From: Streptomyces sp. NBC_01431
GTDB taxonomy: Bacteria; Actinomycetota; Actinomycetes; Streptomycetales; Streptomycetaceae
DNA: 64,000 bases
Assembly (NCBI RefSeq): GCF_036231355.1
Contig: NZ_CP109496.1
Coordinates: 3,100,001 to 3,164,000 of the forward strand
Direction: 5' to 3'
Shown here: positions 24,963-36,540 of the stretch, one piece after another
How the letters are laid out: each line of letters starts with the position of its first letter
Numbering within the stretch: position 1 is the first letter of the stretch
The notes under the pieces: model-generated
Told to the model about the DNA's origin: nothing
The model's database searches: none
What the model saw: only the letters and a program-made list of their open reading frames with translations
Position numbers and translations under genes: made by a program

Positions 24963-25346
24963 ATGTACGAACCGATCCGGACCAAGTCGGTCCACACGGT
25001 GGCCGCCGACAGCGCCCGCATCCCGCACCGCTCCCGCGAGGAGGAGCTGGACATCCAGCTCGCCGGACACCTCTCCGCGCTGCTCGCCGTCACCGACGAG
25101 CTCGGGCTCACCGAAGCCGGGGACGCCATCGCACGGCAGGTCGCCCGGCTGCGCGGCGGTCTGCCGCCGGTCCGTCACGCCGGGCTCAGCCGTGCCGACG
25201 CCGACGCCCTGCACGCCCGCGCCCACGCGCTCGCGGGCCGCGCCCTGGTCGTCGCCGCCTCGCGCGCGGACACCGCCGCCGCGATCCTCGCGGCCGAGCG
25301 CATGGACGCGCACGCCGCCGCCGGCACCCTCACCGCCGCCTCCTGA
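24963..25346 (+). CDS. hypothetical small helical protein
   Basis: A 127-aa protein from ATG 24963 with a strong CAGGAGG ribosome site. It is Ala-rich and predicted helical (EEELDIQLAGHLSALLAVTDELGLTEAGDAIARQVARL) with no signal, metal motif or membrane segment. I do not recognise a family. Its own promoter and terminator show that it is a single transcription unit. Confidence 0.65.
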   Translation: MYEPIRTKSVHTVAADSARIPHRSREEELDIQLAGHLSALLAVTDELGLTEAGDAIARQVARLRGGLPPVRHAGLSRADADALHARAHALAGRALVVAASRADTAAAILAAERMDAHAAAGTLTAAS

Positions 25347-25362
25347 GCGGCCCTTGATCGGC

Positions 25363-25397
25363 CCCGGTCCGCGAGCCGTGGAGGTCCGCGGACCGGG
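25363..25397. terminator. terminator of the 127-aa gene
   Basis: The perfect 11-bp arms CCCGGTCCGCG (25363-25373) and CGCGGACCGGG (25387-25397) begin 16 bp after the stop codon. Confidence 0.65.
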
Positions 25398-25579
25398 AGC
25401 CCTTGTTCCACCTGCCCCGCCAGGGCGCCTCCTGGAAGACGGCGCGCGGCCCCCGCCCGTCCCGTGTCGAGCAACTCCCCGCCGCCGCCTGCGACATGGG
25501 CATGTTCACCCCTGAGCTGCCGAGGGGCCGGTACGCCACGGACCGTGCGGTCGTCCCCCTTCGCGCCGCCCCGCAACGC

Positions 25580-25620
25580 GACCGGCCCCCGGAGCCGTGA
25601 GGGGACTCCGGGGGCCGGTC
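25580..25620. terminator. strong terminator downstream of pckG
   Basis: Perfect 15-bp arms (GACCGGCCCCCGGAG at 25580-25594, its complement at 25606-25620) with an 11-nt loop. It lies about 130 bp past the pckG stop and can act on both strands. Confidence 0.8.
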
Positions 25621-25752
25621 GGCACGCGGCGGGTCGGGGGATGACCCCACAGGTCAGGGCGGACGTCGGTCCGGCCCGCCGCGAGGCCCCCGGCCACGGC
25701 CGCACCAGCACAGGCGGCCGGCCGCGACCGGGGGGTGTTCGGGGGTGGGCGG

Positions 25753-27588
25753 TCAGCCCAGGCGGGAGACCAGCGCGCGGTACTGGTCCCACAGCTCCTT
25801 GGGCGCGTGGTCGCCGAAGGTGTTGAGGTGCTCGGGCACCAGCGCCGCCTCCTCGCGCCAGACCTCGGTGTCGACCTTGAGCAGGAACTCCAGGTCGGCC
25901 TCCGGCAGGTCCAGGCCGTCGGTGTCGAGGGACTCCTTCGTCGGCAGGATGCCGATGGAGGTCTCGACGCCCTCGGCCTTGCCCTCAAGGCGCTCCACGA
26001 TCCACTTCAGGACGCGGCTGTTCTCGCCGAAGCCGGGCCACACGAACTTGCCCGCGTCGTTCTTGCGGAACCAGTTCACGTAGTAGATCTTCGGCAGCTT
26101 GGCGGCGTCCCCCTTTGCCGCGGCGCGTTCGCCGACCTTGACCCAGTGGGCCATGTAGTCGCCCATGTTGTAGCCGCAGAACGGCAGCATCGCGAACGGG
26201 TCGCGGCGCAGCTCGCCGACCTTGCCCTCGGCCGCGGCGGTCTTCTCCGAGGCGACGTTCGCACCCAGGAAGACCCCGTGGTTCCAGTCGAAGGACTCGG
26301 TGACCAGCGGCACCGCGGAGGCGCGGCGGCCGCCGAAGAGGATCGCCGAGATCGGCACGCCCTTGGGGTCCTCCCACTCCGGCGCGATGGTCGGGCACTG
26401 CCCGGCCGGCACGGTGAAGCGGGCGTTGGGGTGGGCGGCCGGGGTGTCGGACGCGGGCGTCCAGTCGTTGCCCTTCCAGTCCGTGAGGTGCGCGGGCGCC
26501 GTCTCGGTCATGCCCTCCCACCACACGTCGCCGTCGTCGGTCAGCGCGACGTTGGTGAAGACGGAGTTGCCCCACAGCGTCTTGATGGCGTTGGCGTTGG
26601 TGTGCTCACCGGTGCCGGGCGCGACGCCGAAGAAACCGGCCTCGGGGTTGATCGCGTACAGCCGGCCGTCCTCGCCGAACCGCATCCAGGCGATGTCGTC
26701 GCCGATCGTCTCGACCTTCCAGCCGGGGATCGTCGGCTCCAGCATGGCGAGGTTGGTCTTGCCGCAGGCGCTCGGGAAGGCCGCGGTGACGTACTTCGGC
26801 TCGCCCTGCGGCGGGGTCAGCTTCAGGACGAGCATGTGCTCGGCGAGCCAGCCCTCGTCGCGCGCCATGACGGAGGCGATGCGCAGCGCGTAGCACTTCT
26901 TGCCGAGCAGGGCGTTGCCGCCGTAGCCCGAACCGTAGGACCAGATCTCGCGCGACTCGGGGAAGTGCGAGATGTACTTGGTGGTGTTGCAGGGCCACGG
27001 CACGTCCGCCTCGCCCTCGGCCAGCGGCGCGCCGAGGGTGTGGACGGCCTTGACGAAGAAGCCGTCGGTGCCGAGCTCGTCCAGGACGCGCTGTCCCATG
27101 CGGGTCATGGTGCGCATCGAGACGGCGACGTAGGCGGAGTCGGTGATCTCGACGCCGATCGCGGAGAGCGGCGAGCCGACCGGACCCATGCAGAACGGGA
27201 CGACATACATCGTGCGGCCGCGCATCGAGCCGCGGAAGATCCCCTTCTCGCCCGCGAAGACGTCCTTCATCTCGGCGGGGGCCTTCCAATGGTTGGTCGG
27301 GCCCGCGTCCTGCTCCTTCTCGGAGCAGATGAAGGTACGGTCCTCGACCCGGGCGACGTCACGCGGGTCGGAGGCGGCGTAGTACGAGTTGGGGCGCTTG
27401 GCCTCGTCGAGCTTCTTGAAGGTGCCCTTGGCGACGAGCTCCCCGCACAGGCGCTCGTACTCGGCCTCGGATCCGTCGCACCAGACCACGTTGTCCGGCT
27501 GGGTCAGTTCCGCGATCTCGTTGACCCACGAGATCAGTTCCTGGTGCTTGGTGGGGGCTGAGAGGGGAGCCGCGATATCGCGCGCCAC
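25753..27588 (-). CDS. pckG: phosphoenolpyruvate carboxykinase (GTP)
   Basis: A 611-aa protein of the GTP-dependent family. The nucleotide loop [13 protein letters not shown] lies at about residue 275, with the metal/substrate motifs ETIGDDIAW and the late [13 protein letters not shown]. It converts oxaloacetate plus GTP to PEP plus CO2 and is used in gluconeogenesis. It is a single gene, with an upstream region of about 300 bp before the divergent hemolysin III gene and a strong terminator downstream. Length and motifs are normal. Confidence 0.97.
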   Translation of the reverse strand: MARDIAAPLSAPTKHQELISWVNEIAELTQPDNVVWCDGSEAEYERLCGELVAKGTFKKLDEAKRPNSYYAASDPRDVARVEDRTFICSEKEQDAGPTNHWKAPAEMKDVFAGEKGIFRGSMRGRTMYVVPFCMGPVGSPLSAIGVEITDSAYVAVSMRTMTRMGQRVLDELGTDGFFVKAVHTLGAPLAEGEADVPWPCNTTKYISHFPESREIWSYGSGYGGNALLGKKCYALRIASVMARDEGWLAEHMLVLKLTPPQGEPKYVTAAFPSACGKTNLAMLEPTIPGWKVETIGDDIAWMRFGEDGRLYAINPEAGFFGVAPGTGEHTNANAIKTLWGNSVFTNVALTDDGDVWWEGMTETAPAHLTDWKGNDWTPASDTPAAHPNARFTVPAGQCPTIAPEWEDPKGVPISAILFGGRRASAVPLVTESFDWNHGVFLGANVASEKTAAAEGKVGELRRDPFAMLPFCGYNMGDYMAHWVKVGERAAAKGDAAKLPKIYYVNWFRKNDAGKFVWPGFGENSRVLKWIVERLEGKAEGVETSIGILPTKESLDTDGLDLPEADLEFLLKVDTEVWREEAALVPEHLNTFGDHAPKELWDQYRALVSRLG

Positions 27589-27857
27589 GATCGCTCCTTG
27601 ATGAGGGTCTTTGGACGGGTTTGACGTACTTCTTCATTGCCGCCCCGTGGGGGCTGCGACCCGGATGCTTGACCCCTTGGTTCCTGTTGGCGCTCATCCG
27701 GTGCCGACCGCACTCATCTGATCTTCCGCGCCGTTCGCCCATATGTCCAGGGGGCCTCTCACGTGAGCATCACCACTTACCGCCTCCTTAACAGCCATTT
27801 GCCGTTCACTTACCGGATGACCAACGGACGCTGCGTAACACGCCGTACCTATCCGTA

Positions 27858-27875
27858 ACCTACGGGTCCGTAGGT
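27858..27875. promoter_or_regulatory. 18-bp palindrome before hemolysin III family gene
   Basis: ACCTACGG-GT-CCGTAGGT has perfect 8-bp arms and ends 12 bp before ATG 27888, where a bound protein would block transcription or initiation. The TetR regulator encoded downstream is the obvious candidate, but this is inference. Confidence 0.5.
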
Positions 27876-27887
27876 AGCATTCGGACC

Positions 27888-28568
27888 ATGACTGATCAGG
27901 TGATGGCACCGGCTATCGACCCGGTGACACAACAGGTGAAGCCGAAGCTGCGCGGCTGGCTGCATGCGGGAATGTTCCCCGCCGTACTGATCTCGGGCCT
28001 GGTACTGACCGCCCTGGCGGGTTCCACCAAGGCCCGGATCGCCTGCGGAATCTACGTGCTGACCGCCTGCCTGCTCTTCGGCGTCAGCGGCCTCTACCAC
28101 CGGGGCAACTGGGGCCCGCGCGGCGAGGCCATCCTGCGCCGCCTCGACCACGCCAACATCTTCCTGATCATCGCGGGCACCTACACCCCGCTCACGCTGC
28201 TCCTGCTGCCCGGCTCCACCGGCCGCGTCCTGCTGTGGGCGGTGTGGGCGGCCGCCGGAGCCGGCATCGTCTTCCGGGTGTTCTGGATCAGCGCCCCGCG
28301 CTGGCTCTACACCCCCTGCTACCTGGCGATGGGCTGGGCGGCCGTCTTCTTCCTGCCCGACTTCATGCGGACCGGCGGCATCGCGGTGCTCGTCCTGGTG
28401 ATCGTGGGCGGGCTGCTCTACAGCGCGGGCGGCGTCATCTACGGGATGAAGCGCCCGAACCCGTCGCCGCGCTTCTTCGGCTTCCACGAGGTGTTCCACT
28501 CACTGACCCTCGCCGCCTTCGTCGTGCACTACGTCGGCATCTCCCTGGTGGCCTACCAGCACGGATGA
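27888..28568 (+). CDS. hemolysin III family / PAQR-type membrane protein
   Basis: A 226-aa protein with seven hydrophobic segments. The hallmark residues of the hemolysin III (YqfA/PAQR) family are present: SGLYHRG with a conserved histidine, RRLDHANIFLIIAGTYTP, and the C-terminal GFHEVFHSLTLAAFVVHY. These His/Asp residues bind zinc in PAQR relatives. The true activity in bacteria is unclear, and the hemolysin name is historical. It may be controlled through the 27858-27875 palindrome. A terminator follows, then a TetR gene. Confidence 0.9.
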   Translation: MTDQVMAPAIDPVTQQVKPKLRGWLHAGMFPAVLISGLVLTALAGSTKARIACGIYVLTACLLFGVSGLYHRGNWGPRGEAILRRLDHANIFLIIAGTYTPLTLLLLPGSTGRVLLWAVWAAAGAGIVFRVFWISAPRWLYTPCYLAMGWAAVFFLPDFMRTGGIAVLVLVIVGGLLYSAGGVIYGMKRPNPSPRFFGFHEVFHSLTLAAFVVHYVGISLVAYQHG

Positions 28569-28572
28569 CCTC

Positions 28573-28611
28573 GAAGGGCCCGCGCGAAAGGGCGCGTTGC
28601 GGGGGCCCTTC
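28573..28611. terminator. terminator after hemolysin III family gene
   Basis: GAAGGGCCC (28573-28581) pairs with GGGCCCTTC (28603-28611), starting 5 bp past the stop codon. Confidence 0.65.
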
Positions 28612-28681
28612 GCGCACCCGGCGCTTGCGGCCCCGACCGGCCGGGCGCCGGCGTCCGGCGGCGTGCCCCACGCCCCGTGCG

Positions 28682-29353
28682 ATGCCCGACAATGACGACA
28701 TGGCCGCCACCTCCCGCCCCAGCGCCACCCCCCTCGGCACCCTCGCGCAGAGCCTCCAGCCCCAACTGAGCCTGCGGGAACGCAAGAAGATCAAGACCCG
28801 CACCGCGATCCGCCGGGCCACCTACGCGCTGATCACGGAGCAGGGATACGAGGCCACGACGGTCGAGCAGATCGCGGAGGCGGCGGAGGTCTCGCAGTCC
28901 ACGGTCTTCCGGTACTTCCCCACCAAGGAAGACATCGTCCTGACCGACGAGTTCGACCCGGTCATGGTGGAGCTGATGCGCGCCCGGCCCGCCGCCGAAC
29001 CTCCGCTGGAATCGCTGCGGCACGTCATCACCGAGGGGGTCCGGCTCTCGCTGCTGCACGACCGCGACGAAACGCTCCAGCGCACCCGGCTGATCGCCGA
29101 GGTCCCGGCGCTGCGGGCCCGCATGATGGAGTCGGTGGCCGACACCAGCCGTCTTCTGTGCGAGGTCCTCGCGCAACGCACCGGCCGCCCGGAGGTGGAC
29201 CTGGAGGTCCGCGTCTTCGCGATGGCGGTTCTGGGCGCGCTCCACGAGACGACGGTGTACTGGGCGGAACGGGGCCACCGGGACGACCTCCTGGAGCTGA
29301 TCGCCCGAACCATGACGACCCTCGACACAGGCCTGTCCCTGGGCGGGAGTTAG
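28682..29353 (+). CDS. TetR-family transcriptional regulator
   Basis: About 223 aa from ATG 28682; ATG 28700 is an equally possible start, and neither has a clear ribosome site. The N-terminal TetR domain is complete: RTAIRRATYALITEQGYEATTVEQIAEAAEVSQSTVFRYFPTKEDIV (about 41-87). The ligand-binding part ends in AVLGALHETTVYWAERG. It lies 113 bp after the hemolysin III gene beyond a terminator, so it is probably expressed separately. It is convergent with the DUF255 gene. Confidence 0.9.
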   Translation: MPDNDDMAATSRPSATPLGTLAQSLQPQLSLRERKKIKTRTAIRRATYALITEQGYEATTVEQIAEAAEVSQSTVFRYFPTKEDIVLTDEFDPVMVELMRARPAAEPPLESLRHVITEGVRLSLLHDRDETLQRTRLIAEVPALRARMMESVADTSRLLCEVLAQRTGRPEVDLEVRVFAMAVLGALHETTVYWAERGHRDDLLELIARTMTTLDTGLSLGGS

Positions 29354-29400
29354 GGGGCCGGGCCCCCAACCCCCTGTCGACCGCGGGCTGTACGTGGGGG

Positions 29401-31413
<2,013 letters not shown>

Positions 31414-31623
31414 GGGGCCCATCCTCGCCTACGAGGGCGACGGGACCCGCCTGCGGCACAGCTGTGTCCGACACCGAGCGGCACCGGGGCGCCGCCCGGG
31501 AGGTTCGGCACGGGTCGGCCCTCCCCCACACGGGAGATGATCCGCGGACTCCCTCGCGCCGACGGGCGTCACGCAGGACACTTGGAGTCGCAAGGAGTGA
31601 CCAGCTCTCGGAGGGGGACGCAC

Positions 31624-34600
31624 ATGCGGGACAGCCATCGGGCCGAGGCCGAGCGGCTGTTGGTTCGGGCCGTGGAGGAAGAGGTGCGTCGCTCCGGCGG
31701 GCGATCCGACGGGAGCGTGCTGCTCTCGCGGGGGCGGGCGGCGCTCGACTCGCTGGCGCAGAGCGCCGGGGAGGAGTACGCGGCCTACACCCACGCGCTG
31801 GACGAAGCAGCCACCGGGCAGCTTTCCTTCGGGGAGCGGTTCAAGCGTGAGGGCGGGTCAACGGGCTTACTGGCCAGCGGAGTTGGAGCGGCGGTCGCGG
31901 TCGCACTCGATGTCGCGCTCGGCGTCGGGGCGGGTGGCGCGGTCGGCGCGGGGGCGGCCGTCGCGGTGGCCGGGGCCGCGGCGACGGTCGCCAGGGTGAC
32001 CGCCTCGCACGTGCCGGCCGCGCACCGGCGGGCCGGGGCACTCGGCCAGCCGGGCGGACTTGAGCAGTTGCGGTTGCAGTGGCTGACCGCGCTTGAGGTA
32101 CGGGGCCTGCGGCCGTTCCTGGACCAGCAGCGGGCGGTGATCGCCAAGCCGGCACAGAAGAAGGTGCCGACACAGTTGCGCGGCACGGACAAGAGCGCGG
32201 CGGCCCGCCGCAGGTCGGTGCTTGAGCAGTCGTTCGGCCATCTCCCCGACCCACAGGGCCCGTTCGCGGGCCGCCGCGCGGAACTGGCGCGGATCGGCCA
32301 GTGGGTGCAGGCGGCCCGCGCCTCGACGGAGACCCGCCCGACGGTGGTGGTGCTGCACGGCACGCCGGGCTCCGGCCGCAGCACCCTCGCGCTGCGGGCC
32401 GCGCACACGCTGCGCGACCAGTTCCGCGGGGCCTGCCTGGTCGACATGCGCGGCGGAAGCCTGTCGGGCGAGGGCCCGCTGTCGACGCGTGAGGCGCTGC
32501 TTCACCTGCTGAACCGGCTCGGCGCGCCGCGCGAGCAGCTGCTGTTCCGGGAGAGGTCCTCGCCCGAGCAGCAGGTGCGCCGCCTCGCCGAGCTCTACCA
32601 CCAGCATCTGACGGGCCTCGCGGTCACCGTCGTCCTGGATGACGCCGAGAATGCCGAGCAGGTGTGCACGTTGGTGCCGGAGCGCTCGGAAGGCCTGGTG
32701 CTCGTCACCTCATCCAAGCCCCTCGACCTGCCGGCCGACTTCCCGGCGTGGGTGCACCAGCTGGCCGTCGAGCCGCTGGAGGCGGCGGGCGCGGAGGAGT
32801 TGCTGCGGGAGGCCGCCGAGGAGAAGGACGCGGGTCCCTACGACGCCGAATCGACCGAGCTGGTAAGGCAGTTGTGCGGCGGGCTCCCGCTGGCGCTGCG
32901 GATCGCGGGCTCTTCGCTCGGGCCGCGTTCGGCGCGGGCGCTGGCCGCGGACCTCGGGGCGTACGGTCCGGTGGCGCCCGCCGAGCGGGCCCTGTGGCTG
33001 CGCTACACCGACCAGTCCGAGCCCGCCCGGCGGCTGCTGCGCAGGCTGGCGCTCGCGGGCCGGGCCTCCCTCGGCGCGGCCGCCGCGGCGGCGCTGCTCG
33101 CGGCGGACGAGCAGGAGGCCCAGCGCCAGCTCGCCGCGCTGGCCGCGGCCGGGCTGATCGACCATGTGCGCGGCAGCCGCTACCGGCTGCACGACGTCGT
33201 ACGGTCCTTCGCGCAGGCCCGCCTCGCGGACGAGGAGGAGCCGGCCGAGCGGGTGGCCGCGCAGGAGCGGCTGATCCGCAACTACGCGGAGCTCGCGGAC
33301 GCGGTGGGGCGGATGGTCGACGGCAAGATGTCGACGCGCGCGGGCCACTTCGGCGGGCACGGTTTCGCCTCGCTGGACGCGGCGCTGCGCTGGCTGGACG
33401 ACGAGTCGAGCTTCATCACGGCGGCCCTGCGCCAGGCGGAGGGCGTCGACCAGGAGGCCGTGCTCAGCCTGCTGGGCGCGCTGTGCGACTACTGCCTGCT
33501 GCGCGGCGACCTCTACCGCCTGGGCGAGATCAGCGAGTTGACGCAGGCCGTCGACCAGGGGCTGCTGGTCCGCTCGGTGCAGTGGCGTACCGGCATCGCG
33601 GCCCGCCAGCTCGGCGAGCTGGACACCGCGCGCACCACGCTGTCCTCTGTGGTCAACCTGTACCGCGAGGCCCAGCACGACGCGGGCGCGGCGCTCGCGC
33701 TGTGCTCGCTGGGCATCACGCTGCACCACCAGGGCAACCTCGCGGAGGCGGCGGTCAAGCTGCGCGAGGCGATCGGCCTCCAGGCGGACGAGGAGCTGTC
33801 CGGCGACCGTGCCTGGTCGCTGCACGCGCTGGCGGCGGTGGAGCGCGACCGGGCCAACCTGTCGGAGGCGCTGAGCCTGCTGGCCGGCGCGCTCGAACTG
33901 CACCGCGAGAACGAGTCCCTGCACGGCGAGGCGTGGACGCACTTCCAGCTCGGCCAGCTGTGTCTGCGGATGGGCGATGTGCCGCGCGCGGAGGAGGAGC
34001 TGCGTACCGCGCTCGACATGTACGGGCGCACCCGCGACGGCCGGGGCGAGGCGTGGGCGCTGACGCAGCTGGCCCGCGCCCGGCTGGTCGACGGGGATCC
34101 CGCCGCCGCGGTCGACCAGCTGCGCCAGGCGCTGTCGCGCCAGCGCGAGCAGGAGGACGCGCGCGGGGAGGCGTGGACGTTGTACTACCTGGGCCAGGCC
34201 CTTGAGGAGCGCGGCGACCGCGATCAGGCGGTGCGTGAGCTGGAGCGGGCCCGCACGATGTTCTCGCGGATGCGCGACGTGTACGGGCTCGCCTGCGCCC
34301 GCCACCACTCGGGCCGGGTCACCCGCGACCAGCGCGCCGCCCAGACCGGCAACCTGCGCAACTCCGGCTTCGCCCGCCAGCTCCTGGTGGACGCCCGAGC
34401 CGACTTCCACCGCATCCAGGTGGCACACGGCGAGGCCTGGACGTGTCTGGAGCTGGCGCTGATCGACGCGGGCAACAACCGTCCGGGGCCGGCCCTGGCG
34501 CTGTGCGACGAGGCGACAGCGCTGTTCGCCTCGTACGACGACCGGCGGGGCGGCGACTGGTCGCGCTTCCTGCGCTGCACGCTGCTGCCGTACGCGGGCG

Positions 34601-34848
34601 CGGGCGGGGTCGACGTCGGCACGGCGGTCGCGCAGGAGGAGCTGGCGCAGCTGCTGCGGGCCCGCCACGAATTCCGCGACAGCAAGCTGGAGGACTGCGC
34701 CGAGGCCTTCGCCCTGATGCTGGAGCGCGGCATCTCCCTGGAGGCGGGCTGGCAGGCCTGGCACCTCGGCATGGTCCCGGACCGGAACGCGCGGGAGGTC
34801 ATGGGGGTGCCGGTGGGTACGCCGAAGAACAGCCCCTCGGGCATGTGA
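31624..34848 (+). CDS. STAND/NB-ARC-type ATPase with TPR repeats
   Basis: A 1074-aa protein from ATG 31624 behind GAGGGGGAC. Residues about 81-125 form a Gly/Ala/Val hydrophobic stretch that could span the membrane. An NB-ARC-like ATPase follows (about 215-560), with Walker A GTPGSGRST at 246-254, which has Arg in place of the usual Lys, and Walker B VTVVLDDAEN at 335-343. About 600-1000 are TPR-like repeats rich in HGEAWT-type segments. AfsR-related and other STAND proteins act as sensors or scaffolds that oligomerise on ligand binding. A TTA leucine codon occurs at codon 82, suggesting bldA-dependent translation. The start choice excludes a long upstream antisense frame. Confidence 0.8.
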   Translation: MRDSHRAEAERLLVRAVEEEVRRSGGRSDGSVLLSRGRAALDSLAQSAGEEYAAYTHALDEAATGQLSFGERFKREGGSTGLLASGVGAAVAVALDVALGVGAGGAVGAGAAVAVAGAAATVARVTASHVPAAHRRAGALGQPGGLEQLRLQWLTALEVRGLRPFLDQQRAVIAKPAQKKVPTQLRGTDKSAAARRRSVLEQSFGHLPDPQGPFAGRRAELARIGQWVQAARASTETRPTVVVLHGTPGSGRSTLALRAAHTLRDQFRGACLVDMRGGSLSGEGPLSTREALLHLLNRLGAPREQLLFRERSSPEQQVRRLAELYHQHLTGLAVTVVLDDAENAEQVCTLVPERSEGLVLVTSSKPLDLPADFPAWVHQLAVEPLEAAGAEELLREAAEEKDAGPYDAESTELVRQLCGGLPLALRIAGSSLGPRSARALAADLGAYGPVAPAERALWLRYTDQSEPARRLLRRLALAGRASLGAAAAAALLAADEQEAQRQLAALAAAGLIDHVRGSRYRLHDVVRSFAQARLADEEEPAERVAAQERLIRNYAELADAVGRMVDGKMSTRAGHFGGHGFASLDAALRWLDDESSFITAALRQAEGVDQEAVLSLLGALCDYCLLRGDLYRLGEISELTQAVDQGLLVRSVQWRTGIAARQLGELDTARTTLSSVVNLYREAQHDAGAALALCSLGITLHHQGNLAEAAVKLREAIGLQADEELSGDRAWSLHALAAVERDRANLSEALSLLAGALELHRENESLHGEAWTHFQLGQLCLRMGDVPRAEEELRTALDMYGRTRDGRGEAWALTQLARARLVDGDPAAAVDQLRQALSRQREQEDARGEAWTLYYLGQALEERGDRDQAVRELERARTMFSRMRDVYGLACARHHSGRVTRDQRAAQTGNLRNSGFARQLLVDARADFHRIQVAHGEAWTCLELALIDAGNNRPGPALALCDEATALFASYDDRRGGDWSRFLRCTLLPYAGAGGVDVGTAVAQEELAQLLRARHEFRDSKLEDCAEAFALMLERGISLEAGWQAWHLGMVPDRNAREVMGVPVGTPKNSPSGM

Positions 34849-34851
34849 AGC

Positions 34852-34888
34852 GGTGCCCGGGGGGGGCGCGGGCGCCCCCCCGGGCACC
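34852..34888. terminator. very GC-rich terminator after STAND gene
   Basis: GGTGCCC plus a G-run plus CGC pairs with GCG plus a C-run plus GGGCACC, with a one-base difference in the runs. It lies between the convergent STAND gene and the small membrane gene. Confidence 0.7.
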
Positions 34889-34896
34889 CCGCTCGG

Positions 34897-35139
34897 CTAG
34901 ACGCTCTTGGGTGCGCCCTTGGCCGGTCCGGAGGCGGCGGCCGCGTCGGGCTCCGGGGTCTCCTCGAAGTCGACCTTGCCCATGTGGCGGTTCATCGACT
35001 TCATCAGCATCCACACGCCCAGGGCCAGGGCCGCGAAGACGATGAAGCCGAGGACGCCGGGCGTCACCTTGTCGTTGTCGAGTTCTTGGGCCAGCGGGAC
35101 CAAGTGCGTCATTGCCAGGCTTGCGCTCATATCAGGCAT
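34897..35139 (-). CDS. small membrane protein downstream of mca
   Basis: Up to 80 aa. The annotated ATG 35139 overlaps the mca stop by 8 bp, and ATG 35130 (MSASLAMTHL) is a good alternative. It has one membrane helix (VLGFIVFAALALGVWML, about 29-45), a basic flank KSMNRHMGK and an acidic Pro/Ala tail. It is coupled to mca. No function is known; the conserved pairing with mca suggests a linked role. Confidence 0.75.
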   Translation of the reverse strand: MPDMSASLAMTHLVPLAQELDNDKVTPGVLGFIVFAALALGVWMLMKSMNRHMGKVDFEETPEPDAAAASGPAKGAPKSV

Positions 35140-36013
35140 TGTCGCGTACGCCCGCGAAGAGGTCGTCCTCGGGGAGGGAAGTGTCCACGAGCGACTTCGC
35201 GAGCTCGTACTCCTCGGTCGGCCAGACCTCCTTCTGGAGGTCGAGCGGCACCCGGAACCAGCCGCCGTCGGGGTCGATCTGCGTGGCGTGCGCGATGAGC
35301 GCCTTGTCGCGGATCTCGAAGAACTCCGCGCACGGAACGTGCGTGGTCAGCGTGCGTTCGGCGCGCTCGAACTCCTTCCAGCGCTGCAACCACTCGCCGT
35401 AGGGGGAATCCATGCCGCGGGCGAGCAGCGCCTCGTGCAGGGCGACGGTGCGCGGCTTGTTGAAGCCCTGGTTGTAGTAGAGCTTCCGCGGCTGGTAGAC
35501 GGGTCCGAACTCGTCCTCGGGGAACTTTTCCGCGTCGCCAGCGCCGTCGAAGGCGACCATCGAGATCTTGTGGGTCATGATGTGGTCGGGGTGCGGGTAG
35601 CCGCCGTTCTCGTCGTAGGTCGTGATGACCTGCGGGCGGAACGTACGGATGGAGCGCACCAGGCGGCCGGCGGCGACGTCCACGTCCTCCAGCGCGAAGC
35701 AGCCCTCGGGCAGCGGTGGCAGCGGGTCGCCCTCGGGCAGTCCGGAATCGATGAAGCCGAGCCACTCCTGGCTGACGCCGAGGATCTCGCGGGCCTCGTC
35801 CATCTCCCTCTTGCGGACCTCGTGGATGTGCTCCTCGATGTACTTGTCGCCCTGGAGCTTGGGGTTGAGGATGGAGCCTCGCTCGCCTCCCGTGCAGGTC
35901 ACGACCAGCACGTCCACCCCCTCGGACACATACTTCGCCATGGTGGCCGCGCCCTTGCTCGACTCGTCGTCGGGGTGCGCGTGGACGGCCATCAGTCGCA
36001 GCTGCTCAGTCAA
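35132..36013 (-). CDS. mca: mycothiol S-conjugate amidase
   Basis: A 293-aa protein starting at TTG 36013, supported by GAGGA 7 bp upstream and by the family N-terminus MTEQLRLMAVHAHPDDE. The zinc motif AHPDDE (H13, D16) and the second motif YPHPDH are present. Mca cleaves mycothiol conjugates of toxins and antibiotics to mercapturates, which are exported, and releases GlcN-inositol. The enzyme is characteristic of actinobacteria. It is divergent from the DUF4307 gene. Confidence 0.97.
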   Translation of the reverse strand: MTEQLRLMAVHAHPDDESSKGAATMAKYVSEGVDVLVVTCTGGERGSILNPKLQGDKYIEEHIHEVRKREMDEAREILGVSQEWLGFIDSGLPEGDPLPPLPEGCFALEDVDVAAGRLVRSIRTFRPQVITTYDENGGYPHPDHIMTHKISMVAFDGAGDAEKFPEDEFGPVYQPRKLYYNQGFNKPRTVALHEALLARGMDSPYGEWLQRWKEFERAERTLTTHVPCAEFFEIRDKALIAHATQIDPDGGWFRVPLDLQKEVWPTEEYELAKSLVDTSLPEDDLFAGVRDNA

Positions 36014-36080
36014 GACTCGATCCTCAGTGACTCAGTAAGTGAATTCGGCGCCCTCTGTGATCGGCGCAAAGTGCGGCTTC

Positions 36081-36086
36081 TATAGT
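36081..36086 (+). promoter_or_regulatory. -10 box TATAGT of the DUF4307 gene
   Basis: A near-consensus -10 sequence. Transcription would start around 36093, which makes the GTG at 36085 unusable and supports ATG 36139 as the true start. Confidence 0.5.
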
Positions 36087-36138
36087 GACCGAATCGGGGG
36101 ACGGAAAATTCCGGGGCCCCACCAGCAGGAGGACGATC

Positions 36139-36540
36139 ATGGCCGCTGCCCGCGAGCAGCTCCCCCAGGGGCGCTACGGCCGCTCGGCGGACGAGCGCGC
36201 GGACCGCAAGCTGAAGATCGTCGGCGCGGTGCTCGGAGCCGTCCTGCTCGGCGTTGTCGGCTGGATCGGTTACGACTACGTGGGCGGCCGGTCGCTCTCC
36301 GCGCAGGTGATCAAGTTCAAGGTGGTCTCGGACACCTCGGTCGAGGTGCACCTGGAAGTCGTGAAGGACAAGGACGCCAAGGGCACCTGCACCCTGCGCG
36401 CCCAGCGGACCAGCGGTGACGACGTGGGCCGCGCGGACTTCCGGTTCGACGAGCCGGTCAAGCAGGTCGACAAGGTGGTCACGATCACCACGACCTCGCG
36501 CGCGACCGCCGCAGACCTGGTCAGCTGCCAGTCCGATTGA
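36139..36540 (+). CDS. DUF4307 membrane-anchored protein
   Basis: A 133-aa protein from ATG 36139 with a clear GCAGGAGGA ribosome site. A short basic N-terminus (REQLPQGRYGRSADERADRKL) is followed by one membrane helix (about 28-46) and an extracytoplasmic domain of about 85 residues containing CTLRAQR and a C-terminal cysteine, a possible disulfide. It is found beside mca and greA in actinobacteria. The function is unknown. Confidence 0.85.
   Translation: MAAAREQLPQGRYGRSADERADRKLKIVGAVLGAVLLGVVGWIGYDYVGGRSLSAQVIKFKVVSDTSVEVHLEVVKDKDAKGTCTLRAQRTSGDDVGRADFRFDEPVKQVDKVVTITTTSRATAADLVSCQSD

Larger units (their letters stand above)
25347..25752. other. intergenic region with two strong hairpins
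   Basis: Between the 127-aa gene and the convergent pckG. It contains the hairpins at 25363-25397 and 25580-25620. I see no credible gene. Confidence 0.6.

Noticed and set aside
25735..27561. Plus-strand open frame opposite pckG
   Set aside because: pckG on the other strand has full-length family motifs; this frame is compositional.
32710..34887. Minus-strand open frame opposite the STAND ATPase
   Set aside because: It is antisense to TPR repeats and shows no recognisable protein features.
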